NCBI GenBank assembly: GCA_938038145.1
Contig: CALHQU010000058.1
Span: 1-18,346 of the forward strand
Direction of reading: 5' to 3'
Length of the DNA stretch: 18,346 bases
DNA from: an uncultured Candidatus Saccharibacteria bacterium
GTDB lineage: Bacteria; Patescibacteriota; Saccharimonadia; Saccharimonadales; Saccharimonadaceae
This document shows, piece after piece, positions 1 through 8,133 of the stretch. The position numbers were made by a program, and so were the translations under genes. The notes beneath the pieces were generated by a model. The model was not told the DNA's origin and did no database searches. It saw only the letters and a program-made list of their open reading frames with translations. Each line of letters opens with the position of its first letter. The first letter of the stretch is position 1.

Positions 1-492
1 GACAAGGATTCTAGCGCTTCGGTAAAAACCAGCCAGACGAAGAAGGATTCATCTGACTCAATAGAAAAAACGCGTGGTGAAGGCGAGGAGCCGTCAAATG
101 AGGCAAAGAAAGAATATAAAGATTTCCGAACCAAAGGCGACGGTACGGGCATTCGTTTAACTTCAGCGAGCGATGTCGATAAGTTGGATATTGATAGCTC
201 TTTGAAAAAGTTCTTGAAGTCTAAGGTCGGTCAGCCAATTCCAGAGCGTGAAGGTTCTGTGTATGAGCCAATCATCGACCGTGCATACGGAAAATATGCG
301 GCAGTATATGGCTTGACGAATGCTTATACTATCATCGGACCAAAGAACGGCACTGGTGAAATTGCAATTGTTGCGGGCACGCAGCAAGGTGGTATGTCAT
401 GTTCAGATTTGAAGTCTGCGTCGGTTCCGAGCCGCTTGGTTGACGGCAAATGTGAAGTTTCTGGCTCGTCTCAAACTTATAGCCAAGACTAG
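1..492 (+). CDS. Unknown, probably exported protein, C-terminal part only
   Basis: Frame 1 is open from the first base to the TAG at 490-492, giving 163 residues of a gene whose start lies outside the window. The first 45 or so residues are a low-complexity hydrophilic stretch rich in Ser, Lys, Asp and Glu, like a flexible linker. After it comes a more ordered region of roughly 115 residues with alternating hydrophobic positions and two cysteines near the C-terminus (in MSCSDL and KCEVSG) that could form a disulphide. I infer an extracytoplasmic or membrane-anchored protein with the anchor upstream, but no signal peptide is visible here. I do not recognise the family. uvrB starts 27 nt downstream with its own -10 box and no terminator is seen between them. 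Confidence 0.7.
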   Translation, partial: DKDSSASVKTSQTKKDSSDSIEKTRGEGEEPSNEAKKEYKDFRTKGDGTGIRLTSASDVDKLDIDSSLKKFLKSKVGQPIPEREGSVYEPIIDRAYGKYAAVYGLTNAYTIIGPKNGTGEIAIVAGTQQGGMSCSDLKSASVPSRLVDGKCEVSGSSQTYSQD

Positions 493-507
493 TTTTCATA
501 AATATAG

Positions 508-513
508 TAAAAT
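508..513 (+). promoter_or_regulatory. -10 box of uvrB, leaderless type
   Basis: TAAAAT ends 6 nt before the GTG start of uvrB, so transcription should begin at about the start codon. A weaker alternative, TATAGT, lies at 503-508. No TGn extension and no clear -35 were seen. The purine run GAGAGG at 515-520 overlaps the GTG and cannot act as a normal Shine-Dalgarno site. Confidence 0.5.
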
Positions 514-519
514 AGAGAG

Positions 520-2490
520 GTGAATAAATTTCGCCTCTCTTCTTCATATCAGCCCACGGGTGACCAGCCGCGAGCAATTGCTCAGTTGGTTGATGGTCTG
601 GAAAAAGGTCAGCGCGAGCAAACTTTGCTGGGTGTGACTGGTTCAGGGAAGACATTTACGATGGCGAATATTATCGCTAAGCGCAATGTGCCGACGCTGG
701 TTTTGGCTCACAATAAGACTTTGGCGGCGCAACTTTTTTCTGAGTTTAAGGAATTTTTTCCGGACAATGAAGTCCACTATTTTGTTAGCTATTTTGACTA
801 CTATCAGCCAGAAGCGTACATCGCTTCAAGCGACACTTATATAGAGAAAGATTCGAAAATCAACGACGAGATTGATCGGCTTAGGCATGCGGCAACTTCC
901 GCGTTATTGACGCGCCGCGACGTAATTATCGTGGCGAGTGTGAGTTGTATTTACGGCATTGGTTCGCCAGAAACTTACGCCGATATGGCTATTAAATTGA
1001 CCGTTGGTGAGCGCCGAGTTCAGGACAAGTTTATCCGCCTATTGACCGACATTCAGTATAAACGCAATGACATTGATTTTGCGCGCGGAACTTTTCGGGT
1101 GCGCGGCGATGTTGTGGATATTTTTCCGGCAGGTCAAGATACTGCGGTTCGCGTGGAATTCTTTGGCGATGAAATTGAGCGGCTGACGAAGATCGACCCT
1201 TTGACTGGCGAGATTTTGGATCGACCAGACCAATTGACAATTTTCCCGTCCAGCCACTATTCGACGCCACGTGAGCGAATTGAAAAAGCGATTGTTGGAA
1301 TTGAGAATGAGTTTAATCAACGACTGAAATGGTTTGAAGATAACGGCAAGTTTTTAGAGGCGCAAAGATTAAGTCAGCGCACTAAATATGATTTGGAGAT
1401 GCTGAAGGAAACTGGTTTCGTGAAGGGTATTGAGAATTATTCGCGCTATTTGACCGACCGAGAACCTGGCGAGCAGCCTGCGACTTTGATTGATTATTTT
1501 CCGGACGATTGGTTGCTTTTGGTTGACGAGTCGCACATGACACTGCCGCAAGTTCGAGGAATGTATAACGGTGATCGCGCCCGTAAGGAGGTTTTGGTTG
1601 AGCATGGTTTTCGCCTTCCAAGCGCATTGGACAATCGCCCACTTCGATTTGACGAGTTCAATCAGCATATTCATCAGGCAATTTATGTTTCCGCCACGCC
1701 GGGAGATTATGAACTTTCTCATTCGCCAAAGCCAGCTGAGCAGCTTATTCGGCCGACTGGACTGCTTGATCCGCCAATTGAAGTTCGACCGACCGACGGG
1801 CAGGTTGATGATTTGATGGAGGAAATTCGCCAGACGATTGCGAAAGGTCATCGCGTATTGGTGACGACACTAACCAAGCGAATGGCGGAGGACTTGAGTG
1901 CCTATTTGACGGAAAACGGCGTGAAGACGGCATATTTGCATAGCGAAATTGATACGCTGGAGCGTGGCGATATTCTGAAAGATTTGCGACTTGGGACGTA
2001 TGATGTGCTGGTTGGGATTAATCTATTGCGCGAAGGTCTGGATCTTCCAGAAGTCAGTTTGGTGGCAATTATGGACGCTGATAAGGAAGGTTTCTTACGT
2101 AGTGAACAGGCGCTAATTCAGACGATTGGACGGGCGGCGCGGCACGTTGATGGGCGAGTTATTATGTACGGCGACAATGTTACGGATAGCATGCGTCGAG
2201 CAATTGACGAAACGAATCGACGTCGAGCGATCCAGCAAAAATATAACGAAGAGCATAATATTACGCCGCAAACTATTCAGAAGAAAATCGACGATGGTTT
2301 GCGCTCGATTATTCCGCAAAAAGAATCCGATAAAAAGCCAAAGCTCAACCTGAAGAAAATTCCAAAAGACGAATATCCGGCTTTGATTAAAGATCTGACG
2401 GCGCAAATGGAATTACATAGTGCTAATTTGGAATTTGAAAAAGCGGCAGAATTGCGTGACTTAATTGCAGAAATTCGTCATACGATGTAG
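520..2490 (+). CDS. uvrB: UvrABC excinuclease subunit B
   Basis: UvrB is the damage-verifying helicase-like subunit of nucleotide excision repair. It is loaded by UvrA and recruits UvrC for the dual incision. The 656-residue product has near-normal length. The Walker A motif GVTGSGKT is at about residues 38-45. The damage-gripping beta-hairpin region ([11 protein letters not shown], then [10 protein letters not shown]) is intact, as are the superfamily 2 helicase motifs ([21 protein letters not shown]). The C-terminal UVR motif for contact with UvrC is at about residues 620-655 ([13 protein letters not shown]). The GTG start is chosen because [17 protein letters not shown] aligns with the usual UvrB N-terminus. 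No uvrA or uvrC lies in the window. Downstream, 30 nt separate it from a membrane protein gene with its own ribosome-binding site, so the two may be co-transcribed. Confidence 0.98.
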   Translation: MNKFRLSSSYQPTGDQPRAIAQLVDGLEKGQREQTLLGVTGSGKTFTMANIIAKRNVPTLVLAHNKTLAAQLFSEFKEFFPDNEVHYFVSYFDYYQPEAYIASSDTYIEKDSKINDEIDRLRHAATSALLTRRDVIIVASVSCIYGIGSPETYADMAIKLTVGERRVQDKFIRLLTDIQYKRNDIDFARGTFRVRGDVVDIFPAGQDTAVRVEFFGDEIERLTKIDPLTGEILDRPDQLTIFPSSHYSTPRERIEKAIVGIENEFNQRLKWFEDNGKFLEAQRLSQRTKYDLEMLKETGFVKGIENYSRYLTDREPGEQPATLIDYFPDDWLLLVDESHMTLPQVRGMYNGDRARKEVLVEHGFRLPSALDNRPLRFDEFNQHIHQAIYVSATPGDYELSHSPKPAEQLIRPTGLLDPPIEVRPTDGQVDDLMEEIRQTIAKGHRVLVTTLTKRMAEDLSAYLTENGVKTAYLHSEIDTLERGDILKDLRLGTYDVLVGINLLREGLDLPEVSLVAIMDADKEGFLRSEQALIQTIGRAARHVDGRVIMYGDNVTDSMRRAIDETNRRRAIQQKYNEEHNITPQTIQKKIDDGLRSIIPQKESDKKPKLNLKKIPKDEYPALIKDLTAQMELHSANLEFEKAAELRDLIAEIRHTM

Positions 2491-2510
2491 AATAAAAATA
2501 TTATTAGATT

Positions 2511-2516
2511 AGGAGG
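2511..2516 (+). promoter_or_regulatory. Shine-Dalgarno site of the 2521 gene
   Basis: AGGAGG lies 4 nt before the ATG at 2521. This is a full consensus site and contrasts with the many starts in this window that lack one. It fixes the start of the membrane protein. A possible -10 (TATTAT, 2499-2504) is nearby but would place the transcript start inside the Shine-Dalgarno site, so read-through from uvrB is more likely. Confidence 0.7.
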
Positions 2517-2520
2517 GATT

Positions 2521-3312
2521 ATGGCAACAAAAGAACAACCACAGCCAACAAACGTCGCGCAACCAGAAATGCCGATGCAACCAAATGCTTACCAAGCATA
2601 TCCACAATACGCATATGAAGACCCAAATAAGGGCAAGGCAAAGATGCTAACCTTGGAATACGCTTTGGCAATGGGCTCAGCGATTATTTCAATCATGTTG
2701 CTGATTGACATTATAACTAAGGTGTTTGGTTTGTGGACAAATTCAACATCAATGTTATTAAGAAGCGTTGGCGGATTTTTCGCACCATCGATGGTAACTC
2801 AGGGAACAGGAATTGTTGCAGCGTCAGTATTTGCTGTGCTTTTGGCTGTATTGTCACTAGTTCTATTCTCACGCGTATCAAAAGCCGTTCCAGAGCGTGA
2901 AGGTTACACAAAGCGAACAGCTTACAAATTGGTGACTTACGGCGGTTTGGCGGTTTTGATTATTCCAGCCGTTGACTTGATTGCTCGATTGGTAAGCATT
3001 TTAATCAACTCATTGCTATTTATCGGCGTTGGCGACGGCGGCGAATTCTATAAGAGTTTGTACTTGGGTGAATTCTTGCCATACGCATTAGCTCTTGCAA
3101 TTGTTGCTACTAGCGCTTACTTTATTTGCCAAATTGTCAAAGGTCGCAACATGTCAAAGGCTTTGTCTTTGATGTTGATTGTGGCTTCTTCTGTTGTACT
3201 ATTGACTGGCGCTATCACAATCGCCGTTAAAGCGCACGACACGGGAAGTTCAGCAAAGACTATTCCATCAGATTACAGTCGCTACAAGAACTACCAAGAT
3301 TACTCAATGTAA
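2521..3312 (+). CDS. Five-helix integral membrane protein, unknown function
   Basis: The 263-residue product starts with about 40 residues rich in Gln, Pro, Tyr and Ala, then has five predicted membrane helices at about residues 46-68, 94-117, 138-166, 185-206 and 214-236. It ends in a short polar Tyr-rich tail. The overall pattern (disordered Pro/Gln N-terminus followed by a helical bundle) resembles DUF5671-type membrane proteins common in Patescibacteria, but I cannot confirm that assignment by eye. No enzymatic motif is visible. The start is set by a consensus AGGAGG at 2511-2516. A strong intrinsic terminator follows the gene, so it is the last gene of its transcript, probably with uvrB upstream. 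Confidence 0.85.
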   Translation: MATKEQPQPTNVAQPEMPMQPNAYQAYPQYAYEDPNKGKAKMLTLEYALAMGSAIISIMLLIDIITKVFGLWTNSTSMLLRSVGGFFAPSMVTQGTGIVAASVFAVLLAVLSLVLFSRVSKAVPEREGYTKRTAYKLVTYGGLAVLIIPAVDLIARLVSILINSLLFIGVGDGGEFYKSLYLGEFLPYALALAIVATSAYFICQIVKGRNMSKALSLMLIVASSVVLLTGAITIAVKAHDTGSSAKTIPSDYSRYKNYQDYSM

Positions 3313-3330
3313 TAGAACTTGGAAAAATAA

Positions 3331-3360
3331 AGTCGCTCACTTTGATGAGCGGCTTTTTTT
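3331..3360 (+). terminator. Intrinsic terminator after the membrane protein gene
   Basis: An 8-bp stem is formed by GTCGCTCA (3332-3339) and TGAGCGGC (3346-3353), with one G-T wobble and a 6-nt loop. It is followed immediately by seven T. An A run lies before the stem, so partial bidirectional function is possible. The gatC promoter begins right after the T-tract. Confidence 0.9.
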
Positions 3361-3362
3361 AG

Positions 3363-3371
3363 TGGTATAAT
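3363..3371 (+). promoter_or_regulatory. Extended -10 promoter of the gat operon, leaderless type
   Basis: TGG-TATAAT is a perfect -10 with TGn extension and ends 6 nt before the gatC ATG. A poor -35 candidate, TTGATG, lies at 3342-3347 inside the loop and stem of the upstream terminator (18-nt spacer). The predicted transcript starts at about the ATG, so gatC would be translated without a leader. Confidence 0.75.
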
Positions 3372-3377
3372 ATTGAT

Positions 3378-3665
3378 ATGATAACTATTTCTACCAGCGA
3401 TATTCAGCACTTGGCGAGTTTGAGTAGTCTGGCATTGACTGATGACGAAACCGACGGACTGCGCCAAGATTTGGAAAATATAATTGGCTATATTGAGCAG
3501 TTGGGCGAGCTTGACGTGTCGGGTGTTGAGCCGACTTATCAAGTTACAGGACTGAGCAATGTCTGGCGCGAAGATGAAGTTCAGGTGGGAATTCCCGTTG
3601 AAAAGTTGCTCGATTTGGCGCCAGAAAAACAGAATAACCAAGTGAAAGTTCCTCAGGTATTGTAA
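3378..3665 (+). CDS. gatC: Asp-tRNA(Asn)/Glu-tRNA(Gln) amidotransferase subunit C
   Basis: GatC is the small scaffold subunit that wraps around GatA and holds GatA and GatB together. Their complex converts Glu-tRNA(Gln) to Gln-tRNA(Gln), and/or Asp-tRNA(Asn) to Asn-tRNA(Asn). The 95-residue length is normal. The typical N-terminal helical pattern is visible (IQHLASLSSLALTDDE, then LENIIGYIEQLGELD), as is the conserved segment GVEPTYQVTGLSNVWREDEV. It is the first gene of a four-gene coupled operon: its TAA overlaps the gatA ATG by one base. The start follows a -10 box by 6 nt, with no Shine-Dalgarno site. Confidence 0.95.
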   Translation: MITISTSDIQHLASLSSLALTDDETDGLRQDLENIIGYIEQLGELDVSGVEPTYQVTGLSNVWREDEVQVGIPVEKLLDLAPEKQNNQVKVPQVL

Positions 3666-5035
3666 TGAGTAAGATTAGTGATTTTATTGGCAAGAGCGCG
3701 GTCGAGAACGTAAAAGAAGCATTGCGACGAGCGCGTGAAATTGAGGAATATAATGCGCTGCTTAGCTTAACGGAAGAGCGTGCGCTGGAGCGAGCAGAAA
3801 AAGTTGATGCTGGCGAGATTTCTGGACGATTGGCGGGTGTGCCATTTGTTGTGAAGGACAATTTTTTGGCGTTTGGTGCGCCGACGACTGCCGCTTCAAA
3901 AATGCTAGAAAACTTTAACGCTCCATTACAGGCGACGGCTGTTGAGAAATTGGAGGCGGAAGGTGCGATTTGCATTGGTAAGGCGAATTTGGATGCTTTT
4001 GCGCACGGCGGTTCGACGGAAAACTCGGCATTTGGCCCAACTAAGAACGCTGCAGATGAAACGCGAGTTGCTGGTGGGTCATCTGGTGGATCGGCGGTAG
4101 TTACGGCGCTTGACGTGGTTCCGTTTGCGCTTGGTACGGACACTGGCGGTTCGATTCGCCAGCCAGCCAGCTTTAATGGCGTAGTTGGAATTAAGCCAAC
4201 TTATGGGGCAGTTAGTCGTTATGGCGTAGTGGCGATGGCGTCAAGCACGGACACAATTGGCTGTTTTGCCACAAATGCTGAAGACACTGATTTGGTGATG
4301 GAAATTATGGCTGGTCGCGATGATAAAGATATGACGACTTTGCCTGATTTCTGGAATGATCAGCCGGAATTTGCAAAGAAAAAGATAGGTCTAGTCAAAC
4401 AGTGTATGACCGATGACGTGGATGCGGAAGTTCGCCAAAAAACGCTTGATTATGCAGAGAAATTGAAGCAGCTTGGTTACGAAATTGAAGAAGTAGATTT
4501 GAGTATGATGCAACATTCCCTGGCGATGTATTACATAATTGTGCCAGCGGAATTGTCATCGAATTTGGCGCGATATGACGGCGTGCGATACGGTCATCGA
4601 GCGGCGGAGGTAAAAACTTTGGCGGAACTTTACGGTCGCAGTCGAAATGAAGGTTTCATGACTGAGAATAAGCGACGAATTATGATAGGAAGTTTCGTAT
4701 TATCAAGTGGATTCTTTGATGCTTACTACATGCAGGCTCAAAAAGCCAGGACGTTGTTGATTGACGAATTTAAGAAGTTATTTACCGAATATGACGCGCT
4801 ATTGATGCCGGTTGCGCCGACTCCTGCGTTTAAGATTGGAGAGAATGCTAGCGATCCGATAAAAATGTATTTGGCGGACATTATGACTGTGCCGGCAAGT
4901 TTGGCTGGACTTCCTGCAGTTGCCGCGCCAGCTGGAAATAGCGATGAAGGATTGCCAATTGGTGTGCAGCTCATTGGCGATTACAAGTCGGACAAGAATC
5001 TGCTGAAGCTAGTTTCGGAAGTGGAGAAGATTTGA
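3665..5035 (+). CDS. gatA: Asp-tRNA(Asn)/Glu-tRNA(Gln) amidotransferase subunit A
   Basis: GatA is the amidase-signature subunit that hydrolyses glutamine and passes ammonia to GatB. The product has 456 residues, slightly shorter than the common 480-490. The Ser-cisSer-Lys triad can be placed as Lys64 (in VVKDN), Ser139 (in GGSSGGS) and Ser163 (in TDTGGSIRQPA). Their spacing of 75 and 24 matches the known GatA triad spacing. The glycine-rich amidase signature is intact. The C-terminus stops soon after the conserved PIGVQLIGDY segment, which explains the modest shortness. It overlaps gatC by one base (TAATG) and the next gene by one base (TGATG), pointing to translational coupling and matched stoichiometry. 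Confidence 0.97.
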   Translation: MSKISDFIGKSAVENVKEALRRAREIEEYNALLSLTEERALERAEKVDAGEISGRLAGVPFVVKDNFLAFGAPTTAASKMLENFNAPLQATAVEKLEAEGAICIGKANLDAFAHGGSTENSAFGPTKNAADETRVAGGSSGGSAVVTALDVVPFALGTDTGGSIRQPASFNGVVGIKPTYGAVSRYGVVAMASSTDTIGCFATNAEDTDLVMEIMAGRDDKDMTTLPDFWNDQPEFAKKKIGLVKQCMTDDVDAEVRQKTLDYAEKLKQLGYEIEEVDLSMMQHSLAMYYIIVPAELSSNLARYDGVRYGHRAAEVKTLAELYGRSRNEGFMTENKRRIMIGSFVLSSGFFDAYYMQAQKARTLLIDEFKKLFTEYDALLMPVAPTPAFKIGENASDPIKMYLADIMTVPASLAGLPAVAAPAGNSDEGLPIGVQLIGDYKSDKNLLKLVSEVEKI

Positions 5036-5454
5036 TGGACGGATTGATGGTTGCGATAGTTGTTGCGGCGTTGATTATCGGCGCCTTGCTGATGATTTTC
5101 ATTCAATTGACTTCTCGTGGTCGCGGTCAAATTGACAAGGAAATGTACCAGAGGGTTTGGCGGCAAATTTTGCGCAATGTCGAAACCAGAAAATCGGAAA
5201 GTATGCAGATGGCGATAATGAAGGCGGACAAGTTGCTGGACAAAGCTATGCGTGACTGCGGCGTGGCTGGCGAAACGATGGGCGAACGTATGAAATCTCG
5301 CAAGGGATATTGGAGCGATGAAAATGGGCTTTGGGCGGCGCATAAATTGCGTAATCAAATTGCCCACGAAACCAACGTAACGGTAACGGCGCAGAGTTTT
5401 CGTCGAGCTATGGCGAGTTTTGAACAGGCATTAAAAGATTTGGGAGCATTATAA
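5035..5454 (+). CDS. Membrane-anchored HEPN-like protein within the gat operon
   Basis: The product has 139 residues. The ATG at 5035 overlaps the gatA TGA and has GGAG 8 nt upstream, so I prefer it to a TTG one codon earlier. Residues 4-25 form one hydrophobic membrane anchor; the rest is a helical cytoplasmic domain. The motif HKLRNQIAHE (Arg106, Asn107, His111) matches the R-x4-H signature of HEPN domains, including the polar residue after the Arg. It is preceded by ADKLLDKAMRDCG and GETMGERMKS helices, as in small HEPN-like proteins of Patescibacteria. HEPN proteins are often RNases or RNA-binding partners; whether this one cuts RNA is unknown. It sits between gatA and gatB with one-base overlaps on both sides, so it is made together with the amidotransferase. 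A tRNA-linked role is inference. Confidence 0.85.
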   Translation: MDGLMVAIVVAALIIGALLMIFIQLTSRGRGQIDKEMYQRVWRQILRNVETRKSESMQMAIMKADKLLDKAMRDCGVAGETMGERMKSRKGYWSDENGLWAAHKLRNQIAHETNVTVTAQSFRRAMASFEQALKDLGAL

Positions 5455-6902
5455 TGAGTGTATATGACGATTATGAAATGACAATTGGTATCGAATGCCA
5501 CGTTCAGCTGGCGACGAAAACCAAGCTATTTAGCTCGGCCGATAATGATGCTCGTGATGCTGAGTCGAATACTAAGACACATCAGATTGATTTTGGTTTG
5601 CCGGGGATGTTGCCAGTTTTGAACAAGCACGCTGTTGAGCTGGCGGTTCGTGCTGGAAAAGCCTTGAATTCGCCGATTGCGCACGTTAGCCGATTTGATC
5701 GAAAGCATTATTTTTATCCAGATTTACCAAAGGGCTATCAGACTTCACAGATGTATAATCCGATTATTTTGGCTGGATATGTCGACGCGCCATTGGAAGA
5801 TGGATCTTTGAAGCGTGTGCGAATTGATCATGCTCACATGGAGGAGGATGCTGGTAAGCTGACACATCATGACGGCTATTCGCTAGTCGATCTTAACCGC
5901 GCCGGCACGCCGCTGATTGAGATTGTTTCTGAGCCGGATATGCATTCGGCTGAAGAGGCCAAAGCTTACGTTTCGGAACTTCATAAATTGATGGTTTACG
6001 CGGGCGTGACTTATGGTAATTTGTACCACGGAAATATGCGATTTGACGTTAATATTTCGGTGGCAAAAAGGGGTGCGACGGAGCTTGGAAAGCGCGCAGA
6101 AATTAAGAACCTCAATTCCTTCCGCAGTGTTGAAAGGGCCGCCGAGTACGAGTTCAAGCGCCAAATCGATATTTTGGAGCGTGGCGAAGAGGTTGTTCAG
6201 GAAACCAGAGGCTGGAATGATGACAAGCAGATAACTATTTCTCAGAGGTCAAAGGAAGACGCGCAGGATTATCGCTATATGCCAGATCCAGATATTCCGC
6301 CAGTTGTGTTGACTGACGAGGTGATTACTGAAATTCAGTCCAAGGTGCCGATGCTTCCGGGTGAATATAGGGAAAAATGGAGCGCGCTAAACTTGGACAA
6401 ATCTGTTATCAATTCGCTTTTGTCTAATCAGGATTACGCCAAGATTGCATTGGAAGTTCAGGAAAAGTCGGGCGAGGCGTCCGCTAAGCGAGTCGCGCAT
6501 TGGTTTGCGAGCGCATTGACGGCTTCTGATGAAAGTGACGCGCAAACGGACAATGAATCTACACGCGTGGCGGTTGACGATTTGATAGAATTGGCTGAAA
6601 TGACAGAGAAATCTGAAGTTTCCAGTACGAACGCGAAGGAGCTATTTAATGAGCTTCTGGCTGGCGCGAAAAATCCGCGTAAGCTTGCCGAAGAGAAGAA
6701 TTTGTTGCAGGTTTCTGATGAATCGGCGATTGCTGCAATCGTTGACGAAGTTCTGAATGATCCGGCTTCGGCGGCGTCAATTGCAGACATCAAGGCCGGA
6801 AAAGATAAGGCTATTGGTTATTTGGTTGGGCAAGTTATGAAGAAGTCTAAGGGTCAAGCCAACCCAAGCCTTGCGCAAAAACTGATTCGCGAGAAACTTT
6901 AG
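5454..6902 (+). CDS. gatB: Asp-tRNA(Asn)/Glu-tRNA(Gln) amidotransferase subunit B
   Basis: GatB binds the mischarged tRNA and activates the Glu or Asp side chain with ATP, then receives ammonia from GatA. The 482-residue product is full length. It shows the N-terminal kinase signature IGIECHVQL (residues 11-19), DFGLPGMLPVLN, the DLNRAGTPLIEIVSEPD block, and RYMPDPDIPP. The C-terminal helical and YqeY-like tail (about residues 330-482) ends in GQVMKKSKGQANPSLAQKLI. The zinc-binding CxxC pairs found in some GatB proteins were not seen. The ATG overlaps the TAA of the HEPN-like gene by one base and has GGGAG 7 nt upstream. It is the last gene of the coupled block; galU follows after 34 nt. Confidence 0.97.
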   Translation: MSVYDDYEMTIGIECHVQLATKTKLFSSADNDARDAESNTKTHQIDFGLPGMLPVLNKHAVELAVRAGKALNSPIAHVSRFDRKHYFYPDLPKGYQTSQMYNPIILAGYVDAPLEDGSLKRVRIDHAHMEEDAGKLTHHDGYSLVDLNRAGTPLIEIVSEPDMHSAEEAKAYVSELHKLMVYAGVTYGNLYHGNMRFDVNISVAKRGATELGKRAEIKNLNSFRSVERAAEYEFKRQIDILERGEEVVQETRGWNDDKQITISQRSKEDAQDYRYMPDPDIPPVVLTDEVITEIQSKVPMLPGEYREKWSALNLDKSVINSLLSNQDYAKIALEVQEKSGEASAKRVAHWFASALTASDESDAQTDNESTRVAVDDLIELAEMTEKSEVSSTNAKELFNELLAGAKNPRKLAEEKNLLQVSDESAIAAIVDEVLNDPASAASIADIKAGKDKAIGYLVGQVMKKSKGQANPSLAQKLIREKL

Positions 6903-6924
6903 AATTGCTGAAATAATAGGGAAT

Positions 6925-6929
6925 AGGAG
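6925..6929 (+). promoter_or_regulatory. Shine-Dalgarno site of galU
   Basis: AGGAG lies 7 nt before the galU ATG. The 34-nt gap between gatB and galU holds no terminator and no clear -10 at leaderless distance, so galU is probably transcribed from upstream and initiated through this site. Confidence 0.6.
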
Positions 6930-6936
6930 CTGAAAT

Positions 6937-7830
6937 ATGAGAAAACCAACTAAAGCTATCATCGCCGCTGCCGGTTTTGGCACGCGATTTTTGCCACAAA
7001 CTAAAGCCATGCCAAAGGAAATGTTGCCGCTGATTGATAAGCCGATTATTCAATACGTCGTTGAGGAATTAGTTGAGGCTGGCATTAAAGATATTATCAT
7101 TATCGGCAGTGCGAATAAGCGAGCAATCGAGGACCATTTTGATGAGCCGAATGAGGAACTTTTGGCTAATTTGCGCGCTGGTGGTCCTAAAAAACAACCG
7201 TTCATTGACGCGGTGCAGAATTTAGCTGATATGGCGAACTTTATTTATATCCGCCAGAAGGGCCCGTACGGCAACGCAACGCCTTTGGCTTGTGCTTCGC
7301 ATTTGATTCATCATGACGAGCCTGTGATTTACACATTTGCGGATGACTTTATTGCGGCTAGTCCAAGTCGTTTCAAGCAGATGATTGAGGCGTCAGAAAG
7401 CCTAGACGGAGCGGTTTTGTCGTGCAAGAAAATCACCGATGATGCGGAGTTTGATCGTTATGGAGTCGTCAACGGTCAAGTAGTGAAAGACGGCGTTATA
7501 AAAATGACGAATATCGTTGAAAAGCCGGGCAAGGATAATGCGCCTTCTGATTTGGCGAGTGTTAGTAGTTATTTACTTCCAGGTGAGATTTTTGGCTATC
7601 TAGACGAAGCCAAGGAAGAATTTGATGGCAACGGTGAGTTTACAATTCAGCCAATTATGCAACAAATGATTGATGATGGTTTTGATTTTTACGGCGTGGA
7701 GATTACGAACGGCACTTATTATGACACTGGCGACAAATTGGAATATCTAAAAACAGTGATTGACTTTGGGCTGCGTGATCCTAACTTCGGCGATAAATTG
7801 CGCGCTCATCTGACGGATCGCCTAAAATAA
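6937..7830 (+). CDS. galU: UTP-glucose-1-phosphate uridylyltransferase
   Basis: The enzyme makes UDP-glucose from UTP and glucose-1-phosphate, the donor for cell-envelope glycans. The 297-residue length is typical of bacterial GalU. The nucleotide-binding signature is intact (AAAGFGTRFLPQTKAMPKEM, about residues 10-29), followed by PLIDKPIIQYVVEE, the metal-binding segment FADDFI, the Glu-Lys-Pro of the sugar-binding loop (NIVEKPGK), and the C-terminal YYDTGDKLEYLK. The sequence favours GalU over glucose-1-phosphate thymidylyltransferase (RmlA) because of the PKEMLPLIDKP form and the C-terminal block. It is led by an AGGAG site and may be read through from the gat operon. Confidence 0.95.
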   Translation: MRKPTKAIIAAAGFGTRFLPQTKAMPKEMLPLIDKPIIQYVVEELVEAGIKDIIIIGSANKRAIEDHFDEPNEELLANLRAGGPKKQPFIDAVQNLADMANFIYIRQKGPYGNATPLACASHLIHHDEPVIYTFADDFIAASPSRFKQMIEASESLDGAVLSCKKITDDAEFDRYGVVNGQVVKDGVIKMTNIVEKPGKDNAPSDLASVSSYLLPGEIFGYLDEAKEEFDGNGEFTIQPIMQQMIDDGFDFYGVEITNGTYYDTGDKLEYLKTVIDFGLRDPNFGDKLRAHLTDRLK

Positions 7831-7832
7831 TG

Positions 7833-7838
7833 TATAAT
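7833..7838 (+). promoter_or_regulatory. -10 box of the small membrane gene pair, leaderless type
   Basis: TATAAT begins 3 nt after the galU stop codon and ends 7 nt before the ATG at 7846. No Shine-Dalgarno site lies between. A transcript start at or next to the ATG is expected. Confidence 0.65.
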
Positions 7839-7845
7839 AAATAAC

Positions 7846-8133
7846 ATGAACGGATTGCTTATTATATTAGTGATTTTGATGGTGATTTTTGTCATCATGA
7901 TGATCGCTATGACAATTTCTATCATCAAATTAACGCGTCAAATTCGCCAAACTCAGCAGAACGTGGAGGCGATAAGCCAGCGAATTGCTAACTTAAACGG
8001 AATTGTAAGTACGGTTTCAATTGGCGTGGAACTAGCCAAAAGCTTCGCTTCAAAAAGTGGATTTTTCTCGAAATTTTTCTCAAAGAAGAAGGTAAAAAAG
8101 AGTGAAAAAGTCAGCCAAAGAACAGTCAAATAA
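7846..8133 (+). CDS. Small single-pass membrane protein with coiled-coil-like segment
   Basis: The 95-residue protein begins with one long hydrophobic helix (about residues 3-28), then a Gln-rich heptad-like helix (IRQTQQNVEAISQRIANLN), an amphipathic stretch and a very basic C-terminus (SKKKVKKSEK). This resembles DUF948-type small membrane proteins, but the match is only by general architecture. The start follows a TATAAT box by 7 nt. Its last 32 bases overlap the next gene in another frame, so the two are probably translationally coupled and their products may act together at the membrane. Confidence 0.8.
   Translation: MNGLLIILVILMVIFVIMMIAMTISIIKLTRQIRQTQQNVEAISQRIANLNGIVSTVSIGVELAKSFASKSGFFSKFFSKKKVKKSEKVSQRTVK

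Noticed and set aside
239..2905. 18-bp exact repeat TTCCAGAGCGTGAAGGTT at 239-256 and 2888-2905
   Set aside because: Both copies are within coding frames and encode PEREG in otherwise unrelated proteins. No further similarity flanks them, so chance or a short shared motif is most likely.
3544..4143. 199-residue open frame antisense to gatA
   Set aside because: Shadow of the conserved gatA frame; low-complexity Ala/Ser/Pro sequence without initiation signals.
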